A stretch of 64,000 nucleotides of DNA from Ceratobasidium sp. AG-K. Taxonomy: Eukaryota; Basidiomycota; Agaricomycetes; Cantharellales; Ceratobasidiaceae. The notes below the pieces were generated by a model. That model saw only the letters and a program-made list of their open reading frames with translations. It searched no databases and was not told the DNA's origin. A program made the position numbers and the translations under genes. This document shows, one piece after another, positions 23,501-34,481 of the stretch (its first letter is position 1; each line of letters starts with the position of its first letter). Where the stretch lies: assembly GCA_037039685.1 (NCBI GenBank), contig JAWNGF010000011.1, forward strand, positions 1,736,001 through 1,800,000, in the 5' to 3' direction.

Positions 23501-24104
23501 GATTACGACTACGCAGGTCATACCGCTTACGCAGATGATATGTTCGCTGGTTTATCTTCCAATGCTACAGAATACGTAGCACCCTACTATCAAGTTGGTC
23601 CAACTGCCCTGGGTGATCAGCAAAATCCTTCGAAACGAGGATTAGAAAACCATACTCCTGTCATTAGCCAAGCCCTTGGTGGGCTTCAACCCTACCTGCC
23701 CGAATATGGTTACACTGCACTTGACGCACATCGGCAACACGCGCGCCGACTCGCTTCAGCTGCATCGCACGGCGTAGCTCCTGCAAACAACACTTCTACC
23801 ATGACGGCGCAGCCAGGTGTACCCACGGGTTTCGCGGGGTTTCCTTCTGGGGGGTGGATGTCAGCATTTAGCGAACCATTAAATAGTGTCAATCGTTTTG
23901 AAACGGACAGGCAGCAGGCCAAAGCTGGAGTATTGGCAGGTCCTCCAGCGACAGGAACACCGTGAGTACCCCTACTCGCATCTGTCTGCTTGACTTTGAT
24001 TGTTGGCCCATGCCCCTTATTACAGGCTGGCGCAATGGGATATGATGATGCAAAATGCGTTAAATTTAACCAGCCAAAGGTTCAATAAACAACCCAAGGG
24101 ATGA
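20546..24104 (+). CDS. Zn2Cys6 fungal transcription factor with fungal_trans domain
   Basis: Nuclear regulator of unknown target genes. Exons 20546-20659, 20712-20824, 20878-20936 and 21001 to about 21789, then a series of short exons to about 23110. A large C-terminal exon ends at 23961 and the last exon is 24026-24104. The binuclear cluster spans the first intron: C-D-H-C, then M-R-C-K-F-N-P-A-E-Q-D-K-C-R-G-C-T-V and E-C-M-W. The usual Arg/Lys after the second Cys is replaced by Leu-Gln. A coiled-coil dimerisation segment (Y-I-E-Y-L-E-G-K-V-K) follows. The middle homology region shows H-R-P-S-F, C-A-M-Y-L-F and R-K-M-Q-D-I-G-V-H-R. The C-terminal 290 residues are disordered, rich in Pro, Tyr and Ser. 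The junctions near 22565-22605 and 23110-23160 are tentative. At the latter, the spliced frame does not cleanly match the open frame downstream, so a frameshift is possible. Confidence 0.85.
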
Positions 24105-24624
24105 GAAACTTGCTCATCTCATTGCTATCGCTTCTCTCTCCGCATTCTTTGCTGCGATCCTCCGATTCGTTGCGTTCCAAATGACCCGCTTAATCATTGG
24201 TGTATTATTATCAAAGCAAGAAGTCATACTACGAGTTCATGTATGTATCCTTGTGACATTAGACACATCGGCCAAGTATGTATATGCGCCCGGAGTCAAC
24301 GTACTTCTTATATTAATAAGCCTGGGGTTTCAAAAGTGCTTAGCCCGAGACTACAGTTCAATAACCAGCACAACCAGTTCCACCTAGGCCATGCTCATAG
24401 GATGCAACAGAGTTGCTATAATCTAGACGCCTTATCAACTCTTCACTTGGGCAACCTCAGTATTGATAGACGCTTCATTTGTTTGTGCCCATCGCGCGTT
24501 TGTCCCGTCGTTAAGTTATCCGCACTAAGTGCCTCAGCCGAGCCACACCACGAAAGAACAGTACAGAAACACGTATATTGCAATGATAATTACGTCCCGA
24601 TAACTTTGATTCAATCACTCCAAC
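24105..24624. other. Convergent 3' flanks
   Basis: 520 bases between the stop codons of the Zn2Cys6 gene and the minus-strand transporter. Nothing coding is supported. Confidence 0.5.
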
Positions 24625-25821
24625 TTATTGCTTCTCCACATCATTAACTTCATTTGAGGGCCGGTCCCAGGGGATTGGCGACACCCAGTTATTTATCAAA
24701 TGAAGCGTCAGTCCAACTACGACCGCCCCTCCAACGACGTTGCCGCACAACGCAGCGGATTGGTTAAACCAGAGCCTACCAATAGTGGAAGGTGCACCAT
24801 AGAGCAATCCCACGGACAAAAAGAACACTGTTGGTAGAGCTCAGTTTGACGGGTCGGGAGTTTGTTAGTAAATGGAAACTCACTGTTCGCGACACAATGT
24901 TCGTATCCACTGATCACGAACACGACCACAGGGAACCAAATCGCCATGATTTTCCCAGCGGAATCTGTGCATGCGTTGTAGAGTACCACGGCCATGCACA
25001 CCATGGCATTTGCGCCAATGCCCTTTAAGAATAAGACCCCCCATCCTATGCGGAAATAAGTTGGGATATAAAGAACCCCACGTTTAAGATGCTCACCATG
25101 ACCATAAGTCTTGCCTACTGTAGCGACAGACAGCCATTGCCGAGAAGAAGGGTCGTCAAATATATCGGTCAAGTAGGCCATAAAATAAGCCATGATGAGG
25201 CAACCACACCAGTTACCGACGTAAACGGTTGCAAGGTTAATTAGTGAGCGCCGGATGGGTATCGCACGGTTGACCCAACCTAGAGTAATTTCGGATTAGG
25301 ATAGGCTGTATTCAAAGCTGCAAAAGAAGTAGCTTACCGACTCCAAAGATCATGATGGTCCCCGTAAATAACTCGCCTCCAACAATAACAATAAAATGCA
25401 GTGCTGATCAAGGTTGCGATAATTAAATTAGCATGCGAGTCACATATAGGCGCATATACGTACCGAAAGCGAAGACAGCACCCATCAAAAATTTCGGTAG
25501 AATCGGCCATTCTGTACGCACACTTTGAGGTACGCCACAGGCCGCAGACAGCGCACCAATAGCTCCAAACCCAAGCCAGATACCCGCAACAACGGAGAGA
25601 AAAAAGGTCTGATCCACCGGCCTGTTCGCACGTACTTTAGCTGTGCTGACGATTGCGGCCTCAAGTGCTGGGGCGGTCTGCATGCCAAGCGGTTTGGGTG
25701 GTTCCGGAGCAACTGTAGCTGGTGGAATGAACTCTTTGGCCTTAGCAATAGGTATTGTGACAGATGATGAAAGTGATGATATCGTCGATTGAGGAAGGAT
25801 GGGGCGTAAAGTCGATGCCAT
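24625..25821 (-). CDS. Formate/nitrite transporter family protein (copy A)
   Basis: FNT channels are pentameric plasma-membrane proteins moving formate, nitrite or related small anions with protons; fungal NitA belongs here. Exons (minus): 25821-25464, 25376-25338, 25279-25097, 25045-24884, 24827-24625, summing to 945 nt (314 aa) with no frame problem. Motifs: V-D-Q-T-F-F-L in the first helix, A-F-G|E-L-F-T-G-T split by an intron, V-G-N-W-C-G-C, A-C-T-D-S-A-G-K-I-M-A, and G-Y-E-H-C-V-A-N carrying the central pore His. The last helix has L-C-G-N-V-V-G-G-A-V-V-V-G. The N-terminal 60 residues are a Pro/Ala-rich cytosolic extension. The paralogue at 31071 (+) has the same five-exon structure with identical phases. 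Substrate cannot be read from sequence. Confidence 0.93.
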
Positions 25822-26759
25822 TTGAACAGAAATGCTGAAAAGGGAGAGAACAACGCAAAGCCTGGGGATAGGTCATAGAACCTTCGAGTCCCGGTCCTTT
25901 TAACTAGGGCATATATCTCTGCGGTGAGCTCGGTGTATAACCGCAAAAACTATCGAGTCTTGGCTGCAGGGGTGTGCATATGCTCCGCCCGCATACGTGC
26001 ATTGGTCTTGCCATGTTTACCGAATTGTTCTGAAGAATGCTCATATCAATACGTACATGATAAGAGGGGTAGAATGAATAATTACAATACCCAGAAGGCA
26101 CAACTAAGGTCCGTAAAGCAGTAGGCGGTCAAAGAAGCGCGGGTTAATTAGTCAGCTCTCTGTTAGACGAGTTGCCGCTTGGCACCTCGTTGCTGAACCT
26201 AATCTTCGATGCTGGGTGGGTCCTAGAATGGGTTCTAGAGAATAGAGATAAGTGGAAGAGTACAAATATTTTGACAGATGAGCATGCCATAAGAAATTTT
26301 CCTACATGTTTGGATTCCACAAATCAGGGCACCGTTGCGAAAAGGTTTCACTAGACATGAACAGATGGTCGGCTTGGCAAGTTTCGGTTCGCAATCTGCC
26401 CTGCACTGTCGATCTCAAAGCAGAAAAACGTAAGAGATACTGTGGCCATAGAACCTTGAAACAAGCAAGATGTGCGCACCGGGGAAATCTGAGCTCCGTC
26501 AGACTCTTCCTGGAATCTCAGTTGGGGGCCGCGGCAACATCTGATCTATGCTAAAGTGGGATTCACCAAATACATGTAGGAATTATGTAACGAGAAGCGA
26601 ACCAATCAAGGCTCTCCCAGCAGTAGTCTGCTCAAGGCAAACCTTGACCTTATGATCGTGGCAGTCTTGTAGGGCCAAGGAGACGCGCCCACCCAAATAT
26701 ATCAAAGGAGTAGTGATTCACTGCTTTTACATGCCTGGGATGGTATCGCAGAATCGACT
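25822..26759. other. Intergenic, promoter side of transporter A
   Basis: 940 bases holding the promoter of transporter A and the 3' flank of SURF1. Only short frames without motifs are present. Confidence 0.45.
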
Positions 26760-27912
26760 CTAGGCTACCCGACGGATGAATTTGGGGTCTCGCCCACCTC
26801 GGCCACGACGGACAAGGGCCACAAACATAACCGCAGTCGCAGCAGATAATGAGAACCTAGTATCCATTAGATTTTTAGCATATCTTCAGAAGGCCGATTA
26901 GTGCGTACCAAGTAGCTGCATATGTCGCATGTAGATTCCTTAGCTCAATCTCGGGGTCTCGGCCAATTGGAATACCATGTGCACTCCTCCGCGATGCCTC
27001 CGCACCATCTCCGGCTAAAGATACGCGTAGACATGAGAGTCTGTTGCTATAACAAGCCAGCCTCTGGAATGAATCTGATTACTCACTGAACAGCTCGTTA
27101 ACCAACACAGGTTGTACGTCTCCGTTTTCACCCGCCGCGACTCTTGCCATAGCCTCCGCATCAGCCCAGTACCACTCTCCTACTTCAGGCTTGTTGTCCG
27201 GCGTGAACCTGTTCCGTTTGGCTGGTGCAGCGATCATCCCTTCGATTTGCACGGTACCTTGTTGAGCCGCATCCTTCACCAGCGCGGAAATTTTTGGAAC
27301 ATCTGGCCTGACTCCTGCCCCAGCAATTTGCCTCGCCCGCTCAAGTGCATCGGTCGAAACAAATCCTCGATTCACCAGAATGGTCGAGGCACCATCGGGT
27401 CGTTGAAGGGGTGAGATGATGTGGTAACCAATTACATGGTCACGCGTTCTCGGGCCCAGCATGACGCTGTGGGTCGGATTGGGGTCCCATGTCCCAGTCA
27501 GGAGCACGCGTCTGTAAGCGAATTCCTGGAGCACCGAGAGGCTTGTGTGGAGGTTAGTTCCTCCCCCAGGGGCGAGATCTGCATTTTGAACTCACTTGAT
27601 TCGCTTAGGTAGTACCAAGGGCTCTCTCTGCGCCTTTTCTTCCAATTCGTCGATCAGAGCGAGTTTCCACTGAAGTCGTTGTACCTGCCAAACTCCGAGA
27701 CCAAAGGTGAAGACGGGGATAAAACCAAGTATAAGAGTCACAGGCGATGTCCAGCTGAATTGAGATTTCTTGCCGGGCGATCGGCCAGGAATGTATATGG
27801 ACTTAGAGGAGCTGAACCGAGCCTGGGTTAGAAGAGGGCGAGGAAAACTTGGAATGGGAGCTCGGGGCTTGGCTCCGAAACCGCGTAGACATGAACTGAG
27901 GACTGTCCGCAT
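26760..27912 (-). CDS. SHY1: Cytochrome c oxidase assembly protein SURF1/Shy1
   Basis: Inner mitochondrial membrane protein assisting Cox1 maturation and haem insertion in complex IV. Exons (minus): 27912-27596, 27541-27087, 27014-26909, 26856-26760, total 975 nt (324 aa), all phases consistent. The N-terminus is Arg/Ser-rich (presequence). TM1 runs about residues 50-70 and is followed by F-G-L-G-V-W-Q-V-Q-R-L-Q-W-K, the SURF1 signature. The intermembrane-space domain shows V-L-L-T-G-T-W, H-V-I-G-Y-H-I-I-S-P, I-L-V-N-R-G-F-V, and G-E-W-Y-W-A-D. The third exon gives the conserved E-L-R-N-L-H-A-T-Y-A-A-T-W. The last exon encodes TM2 and a short basic tail. It lies between the two transporter copies. 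Confidence 0.95.
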
Positions 27913-28211
27913 GATGACCGTTGGTCATAATCTTATAGGCGTGGGTGACTTGCACATGACCTATGCTCATCATACCCAATTCGGTTTATTTGATTTGGTG
28001 GCAACTCAGATTGTCCACATTAGCGGCGCAAAACTAGAGAACCAGGGCGATTAGGTCTTTACATACATTATAATGCTAACCAAGAAAATACGATACAACG
28101 ATAGGTGTTTCCAAGACTAAATTATTTCCGTTGATATTCCTCTTTTAGCTCCGTTCAGCCTCCCATACCTAGCGTAACTTGGTCAAGGACAATTTCAAGG
28201 TACTTGTCAAT

Positions 28212-30055
28212 TCAACCCACCTCAAAAAATCTCCTCCTATCTTGTACTGACACGCTCCGACAGCCTGTCAGATCGATTTCGGTCAAGTCAGGGCAACAAT
28301 CTAGAATCATAAATAGTTCTTGCTCTGCGTTGTCTAAGCATTAGTGACCCAAAGCAAGACGCTAAAAGGGACTTACTGCCAAACTTGGTACCACCAATAT
28401 AGAGTTTCTCGAGTTTTGTGCATGCGGCGATGTACATTGATGAATCCCCGTTGACGCCGGTACGAGCAAGGTTGAGCACACGAAGAGGGGAAGCCAGTTC
28501 ATCGTCCGAAGCGCGGAGGAGCCCTTCCAGATCATTAGACCGAAGTTGAGGCACGTTTTCCAAGTTGAGAATCTAGCCGACGCATGAGTACTCAACAACT
28601 ACATACAAGGGTGTGGCGCACCTCGCATCTTCTCCCCACCCTCCTAAAAAAATCTTGTAATGGCCTTCCTGAGCTTCCACCTGAGCCAAGTTTAAGATTC
28701 CCAACAAGATTGACATGCTTGATATTTGCGCAGTGCTCCAATGCGTCTGTAACACCGCGCAAAACACCATCCGTGAGCGTACCTGCCCCGACCCCTGTTC
28801 CTACACCCTTAGAGGTAGTCGGAACCGAGTCTCCCAACGCACCAAGGTACAGAACCTGCAGGGTCGGCGTGCGAGTTAGAACCTCGACCAGATTTGAAGC
28901 TGAGATTCGAGTAGAAGTAAGGCAGAGCTTGGTAAGTTTGGGAAAGGGAGCGTCAATCGGGATGTGCTTGATCTGTGTAAAGGATATGTCCAGGGTTGTC
29001 AAGTTCGGACAGATTGCGAGAATAATGGCAAGGTCAGCGTCGGTAAGAGCTGTGAGACGAAGTTTAATTGAACGAAGAGCATCGAAAGTGGGCGAGCTAT
29101 TAGGATTATCAGCCTGGTGGGACTTGACAATTGTCGCGATACTGCCGGCAATCTATGTTTGGCGTTATGGGAGGTCCAACTAAAAGAATAAGAGACTTAC
29201 TAGTTTGGGGGTACCCGCGACTTTGAGTGTTTCGAGCTGGGAGCATGCAAGGAGCACAGAGAGAACCGATTGCGGTGTAGCAACTGTGTAGTTCATGTTC
29301 AGGATTTTGAGGTTGGGGCAATGTTTAGCAACCGCTCCGAGAGCCAGCGGGCCAGCTTTGCTACATTCTCTGCGTAACGGTAAGCGTCAGTGCAACTAGA
29401 GCATACATTGATTTATATATTTACCTTAGGTCCAGTTTCTCCAGTCCTGGAAGATTCGATACCACGTTCGCAAACACCTGGTCGTTGACCTTCGCAAGCC
29501 GGTTGAGAACCAACGACGCGATGGTGCCACTATTGTGTTTCCCGACGGCGTTTAAAACTTTCACATTAACACCCGGAAGGTCATCAGCGAGACATATTTC
29601 ACGACCTCTTAGAAAGTACTACGTATTTGCTTAGATATGGGACAGCCGTTTATTCGACAACGTACCGTTATAATCAAGTCGGAATGCAAATATTGGGGAG
29701 AATGAGCTCGTAACAGGGCCAAGAGACCGGGTATTATGGTATCGGGCAGCTGTTTTAGCCGTCGTCGCGTCGAGGCGCCGCGTTGGATATACTCGTTTTC
29801 TCGGATGTACAAGGTGTTGAAATGCCTCGCAAACACAAGAGCAGCGAGAGATACTAGACTAGGAAAGGATCCATTACGACGAGGGGGTCGAGTGGATACT
29901 CCAGTAGACGAAGAACCTGACTGTTGCTGCTGGGCGGCGATATGGGCTGCCGGCAAACCATCAGTCCCAATGGCAGCGCCGAAGTCCTCGAGCCTGGCTC
30001 GTTTGACTTTCGGGGCCGATTGTGAATTAGGGGATGTACGCTTTTTGGGGGGCAT
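28212..30055 (-). CDS. Leucine-rich-repeat (RNI-like) protein
   Basis: Function not recognised; its basic N-terminus (K-K-R, then K-V-K-R-A-R) suggests nuclear location. Start at 30055 (M-P-P-K-K-R). Exons joined by 45-60 nt introns carry on through Y-F-L-R-G-R-E-I-C, then successive LRRs such as L-P-G-L-E-K-L-D-L-R, C-P-N-L-K-I-L-N-M-N, C-S-Q-L-E-T-L-K-V-A-G-T, C-P-N-L-T-T-L-D-I-S, T-P-T-L-Q-V-L-Y-L-G, and C-A-N-I-K-H-V-N-L. After another intron come C-T-K-L-E-K-L-Y-I-G-G and finally C-P-D-L-T-E-I-D-L-T-G-C. The stop is at 28212-28214. The N-terminal 140 residues contain no F-box that I can see. DNA-repair Rad7 and Amn1-type proteins share this repeat class, but nothing here proves kinship. 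Confidence 0.8.
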
Positions 30056-31070
30056 TAATATAGATCGATTTCAGGCTCGACAGTACACGAGAAATGATGT
30101 TTCAGCGGGATACAGGCTGCATCTAGTGGCTTGCCACCACAGCCGAAGTCATGGTTCGCTAGTTAGCGCTTGAATCCGCGGGTCCTCGAAGCCAAGCCTT
30201 AAGTGCAGGGCGCCTCCTCCGAGTCATAGGCTCCCAACCGCAACATATAATTTACGTCCAGGACCTCGCAGTCGTGGGGGGTTCTCTTGCCGCATATCTC
30301 ATCCATGATACATATCATCTGGCAACCCGGCTTTCGCCGCCGGCTCCTGAATCAAATTGGGCCCCACAACCGCCGGCACCAGGACGACTAGCTACGTCAC
30401 AACTCAACTCTCGCGCTCTGCATGTCTATGTCCTCTGCACACTAGGTTGCCAATAAATCCATTCGATAGAGTTGCTTCAAATATTTGCTTCGTTGAATGG
30501 ATCGAAACAACTGCACAGCCTGTGTAAACTTGCCGATGCTGGGACACACCCCGCAACTCCACAAGAAGGTGAATTCTATCTCGGAGGCGCGTGAAGTTTT
30601 ACAAACATTTCTGACATAAAGTTTAGTGGTAGAATGCTCGGCACGTTGAAGTCTCGGCCCATCGCAGCATACTACCTGTGCCAAGAGGATCTATTTATGC
30701 CGCCTGTACACAACCCGTCTGATAATTAGGCTCGCTTCTACTTATACCTTATTATAGTAACGCGTATGACGCCTTATTTATACCCTCATTCGCTGATGCT
30801 TGCATAGTTGGCCACCCGGACGGAGCACACCAAGCCTGACATCCGTGTTGATTAGCCCCTTATCGGCCAGCAAACGCACCCACCTGGCTATGGTACAAAT
30901 TCTCGATCTGTGGCTCCGCTTGTGTCCGAGGGAGTTTCAAACTTGCTCACGAGACCCTTTGGTTCGCATACACGCCTGGGGTACAAATAGTTCGCGGCTT
31001 CATGCCGATGCGTCTCCCATATCCCTCCACGCTGGCTCTTCGAGCGGCAGACGAGCGTACAAAAGCAACC
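30056..31070. promoter_or_regulatory. Divergent intergenic region, LRR gene / transporter B
   Basis: About 1 kb holding the promoters of both flanking genes. A short plus-strand frame at 30274-30456 has a brief hydrophobic Gly-Gly stretch but no further support. Nothing else was recognised. Confidence 0.4.
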
Positions 31071-32239
31071 ATGGCTCACACCGGACTTTCCACTCCCTCT
31101 GTAAATACTTGTTCCTCGAACACCACGGCTCCCACTCGAGTCCATCCAATGCCGGCCTCGGCTGCCGGCATGCAGACGATTCCTGCGATTGAAGCTGCAA
31201 TTCTCGCGACGTCCAAGATCCGTGCGGACAGGCCCGTCGACCAGACGTTCTTTCTGGCAGTTATGGCTGGAATCTGGGTCGGATTTGGAGGTATCGCTGC
31301 ACTGAACGCCGCTAGCGGGGTACCTGAAACTGTACGGGCTGCATGGCCATTTATACCTAGTTCCTCACTGGGGCATTCTTTGCGTTTGGTATGTCCAGTT
31401 TTGAATGCTTGCTTGTTTTGCTCAACGAGTTCGCGTTAGCCCTCCACTTCATTGTTATTTTAGGAGGCGAACTCGTAACCGGGACAACCTTGATATTTAG
31501 CATTGGTAAGCCAGAACAGCTTCTACGTTCGTCGGTTGTTCACTAGCTGACCATGGGGTAACAGGATGGTATAATCGCGCTATACCTGTGCATCGCTCGA
31601 TTATCAACTTGGTTGTAGTGTACATCGGCAATTGGTGCGGCTGCCTCCTCATGGCGTATTTCATGGCGTATTTAAGCGACCTTTTCGCGGATGCGTCGTC
31701 AAAGCAGTGGTTGAGTTCGCTTGTATCAAGTAAAGTGAACCATGGTGGGCACTACATTCCATCGAACCTTGCGTGGATCTGAGACCTTTACTTGGGTGAA
31801 TAGGGTGGGGCGTACTTTTCCTACGGGGGATTGGCGCGAACGCCATGGTATGCATTGCGATATCCATGTTTAACGCATGCACAGACTCGGCGGGCAAGAT
31901 CATGGCTGTGTGGATCCCTGTCGTGACGTTTGTGGTGAGCGGCTATGAGCATTGCGTCGCTAATAGTACGTTGCGATAAATTTTCAACGAGCGCTCCATG
32001 CTAACCCGCTCCTAGTGTTCTTCTTGTCCACAGGTCTACTATACGGAGCTCCTTCAACCGTTGGGCATCTATGGTTTAACCAATCCGCAGCTATATGCGG
32101 CAACTTTATTGGCGGGGCGATCGTAGTGGGGTTGTCAATGCATCTGATGAACAACTGGAAATCGCCTATCCCGTGGAATGGCTCGTCTCCGCTAACCGAT
32201 ATAGATGAGGAACGCGTAGGTGCGGCCAAATCTTCGTAA
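31071..32239 (+). CDS. Formate/nitrite transporter family protein (copy B), one apparent frameshift
   Basis: Same family and likely role as copy A. Exons 31071-31388, 31467-31505, 31565-31744, 31804-31965, 32016-32239. Intron positions and phases match copy A exactly. Motifs: R-P-V-D-Q-T-F-F-L, E-L-V-T-G-T-T, I-G-N-W-C-G-C, A-C-T-D-S-A-G-K-I-M-A, G-Y-E-H-C-V-A-N, I-C-G-N-F-I-G-G-A-I-V-V-G. Exon sum is 923 nt, one short of a multiple of three. The frame breaks at about 31359, where C-C-T-A-G would need one more A to read P-K-F-L-T-G-A-F-F-A-F as in copy A. With that base the product would be 307 aa. The rest is intact, so an assembly error is at least as likely as a null allele. An upstream in-frame Met at 31002 exists but 31071 matches copy A better. 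Confidence 0.88.
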
Positions 32240-32576
32240 TAGTCCTACAAATACTCGATGTGATTGATAGTAATAATTAATCCTGATTTGGTTGTGTGTT
32301 TGGCACAAGTTAAACTTTGGCTTGAATTTGATATTCATCGGAATGTTTACTCGACCACTTCCACTTCCCACTCTTGCGACCAAAAATGACGCTCGAGCAA
32401 ACCAGAACGACAACAGCAAGGTGTCTGTTGCGGATAGGTACGTGTAGATAAATAAACTATAGAGTAGGAATTGAGTGAATTTGTAGTTTGGTTCTACTTC
32501 AATCGTTGAAACAATGTGAGACATTTCGCTGGAAATCGAAGTCCCACTAAATTGAATTTACATAGCTAGAAACCAA
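32240..32576. other. Intergenic, AT-rich
   Basis: About 340 bases after transporter B. It probably holds its 3' UTR and the promoter or first exon of the next gene, which I could not place. Confidence 0.4.
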
Positions 32577-34481
32577 TGGTTAACCAAGTCTTTTCTTCGC
32601 TTCTCCACGCTCTCGAAAGAAAAGGCTGATCAGGTTTATCCTGCCCCTCCGCCGCATTCTCTATCCTTGGCTGGTATCTGGTGAGTTCTTTCACAATCAA
32701 ACTCGGAGCGACACTAAGCCACAACAGTGACGTCGAAATCGGTCCGCATCTTTTCCCGAAAACCAAAATATTCTTTGTCCAGTATCGATATGGTCAACCA
32801 CCCGCTACGGCACCTCCGGTTCCAGTTGCGTCAACCCCCATCCCGGCGGCCACCCCGGCACCTGTGCCTACAACTGCGACACACACTGCACCAATCACGG
32901 TTTCCCATGAACTTCATGCCAAGGTTCGTCATCATTCGGCTTGCATTAGTCGTGACCTCACCAGATCGACAGGTTCTAGCGGCCGCAGCCAAAGATCCCG
33001 AACTAAACCACATTCTCAAGCTCGCTTCAGAGGGCCGAGCAAACGTGACCCAGCTGCGCACGCTCGGTGCTACTATTAAATTAATCGAGGCTGGAACATA
33101 TCCGGGGGTGGCGCCTCCAAGCAAGCCTGCGCCCGCATCTGCGCCTGGGCCTCACACGGCAGCCTCAAGTGTACAAGCTCGGCCCACATCTGTACCTCAG
33201 CCCTCGAAACATCCCGCGTCCGTACCGACACCCTCGGCAGCGGCTGGTCCTACGCCTGTGCCTGCGCCTACACCCGCGACTACGACACATGCAGCCGCGC
33301 CCACTCAGCCACAGCCTCGAGCCCCTGTGGCTCCCGCTATTCCGACTACTGCCGTTTTGCTGGAGTTCTCAGAGCGCCCAATCGATAGGTGGTTACTACC
33401 TACCGAATACGTTTTACTTGACCAGCGCTCAAACGGAGACGTGCATTTGTCGACATTCTACCCGTTCGACGCGTATGTTCCCTCTGGCAGCGCAATGCGT
33501 TCAAAGCCAGCTCATCCTATCACGATCCGGTTCATGTCCGCGTCGACTGAAATTTGGAATGCGCTGTTGAGGACGTGTACGACTGTGAGTCCGGCTAGCG
33601 TACAAGGCATATTGGCAGAAGTGGTGAGTTCATAATGCAGCCTAGAGATGATTGTACTAAGTGTATATTAGGTATCAAATGTTCCCCCGCGGACCTACTT
33701 GCAATATCGTATAGCTCCAGGAGCAATGTGGGAGGACCTCAAGATGGTAAGTTGGCCCTGTCTGAACCGGGATCGTTACGCAAACCACACTATGTTTTAG
33801 GCGAATCCTCATGCTCAAGCATTCCTACTCCCATCTACTACCCCTGCTCCGGTCGTCGCTCGGACACGCCGCGCCGACGCTTCCGGGGGCGAAAATCCGC
33901 CGAAAAGACGAAAGACCAACACGGGGGAAAGTACTGGAGCCTCGACTCCCCGCGAGTCGAACAAACCAAAGGGCAAGGGCAAGGAAAAGGAGAACATATC
34001 GGGAGATACGAGTGGGAAACCGCCGGCCTCGGCATCACAGGCGATATTGACCAAGGCGCCCGTTGCGCCGCCGGTGACACCGAGCCAGCCCTCGGGAACA
34101 AATGTCCCTCCCCTCGGGATGGCAACGCCTACTTCCACATCAGTATTGACATCACATCCATCAGATCGAGATAATAACATCTCCGCTCCACCCGGTTCCT
34201 CGTCGACTCATATCGCAACGACCGGGGCGAACTCGGCCAACTCCGCAAGCCGCACGCCAACGGCCGTCCACCCACTCCCAAGACCAAACAATCCAAACAC
34301 GACCGGGACCGCGTCCAACGCGAGTTCCATCGGTCCAGCCGTCCCGCACCCAGCCCAAGTTCCATCGCCAGGGGTGTCGGACAAGACACTTATTCCACAG
34401 GCGCCGGTGGCGCAGCCCTCGGTCAGATCACCGAGGCAGACAGTCGTAGAACAAGGGTCGAGTTCCGTGGGGGAACAATGA
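32577..34481 (+). CDS. Uncharacterised Pro/Ala-rich protein, 5' end unresolved
   Basis: Not recognised. A coding-like segment at 32577-32679 (S-K-E-K-A-D-Q-V-Y-P-A-P-P-P) ends at a donor and resumes near 32730 (D-V-E-I-G-P-H-L-F-P). After H-E-L-H-A-K a further intron ends before 32972, giving V-L-A-A-A-A-K-D-P-E-L-N-H-I-L-K-L-A, a conserved-looking helix pair. A long Pro/Ala/Thr linker follows, then a compact domain (L-L-E-F-S-E-R-P-I-D-R-W-L-L-P). Two more introns lead to V-P-P-R-T-Y-L-Q-Y-R-I-A-P-G-A-M-W-E-D-L-K-M. The C-terminal part has a basic, nuclear-signal-like P-P-K-R-R-K-T stretch and a Ser/Thr/Pro-rich tail ending at 34481. No upstream ATG in frame was found, so an additional 5' exon is likely. 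A second open frame overlaps the tail (see findings). Confidence 0.6.

Noticed and set aside
23121..23579. 152-codon plus-strand frame overlapping the C-terminal exon of the Zn2Cys6 factor
   Set aside because: The alternative frame (23153-23965) is longer and has typical disordered-tail composition that continues through the last intron. The first few residues of the rejected frame might still be spliced in.
25485..25946. 153-codon frame on the minus strand over transporter A exon 1
   Set aside because: Transporter A in the other frame matches the FNT family and its paralogue.
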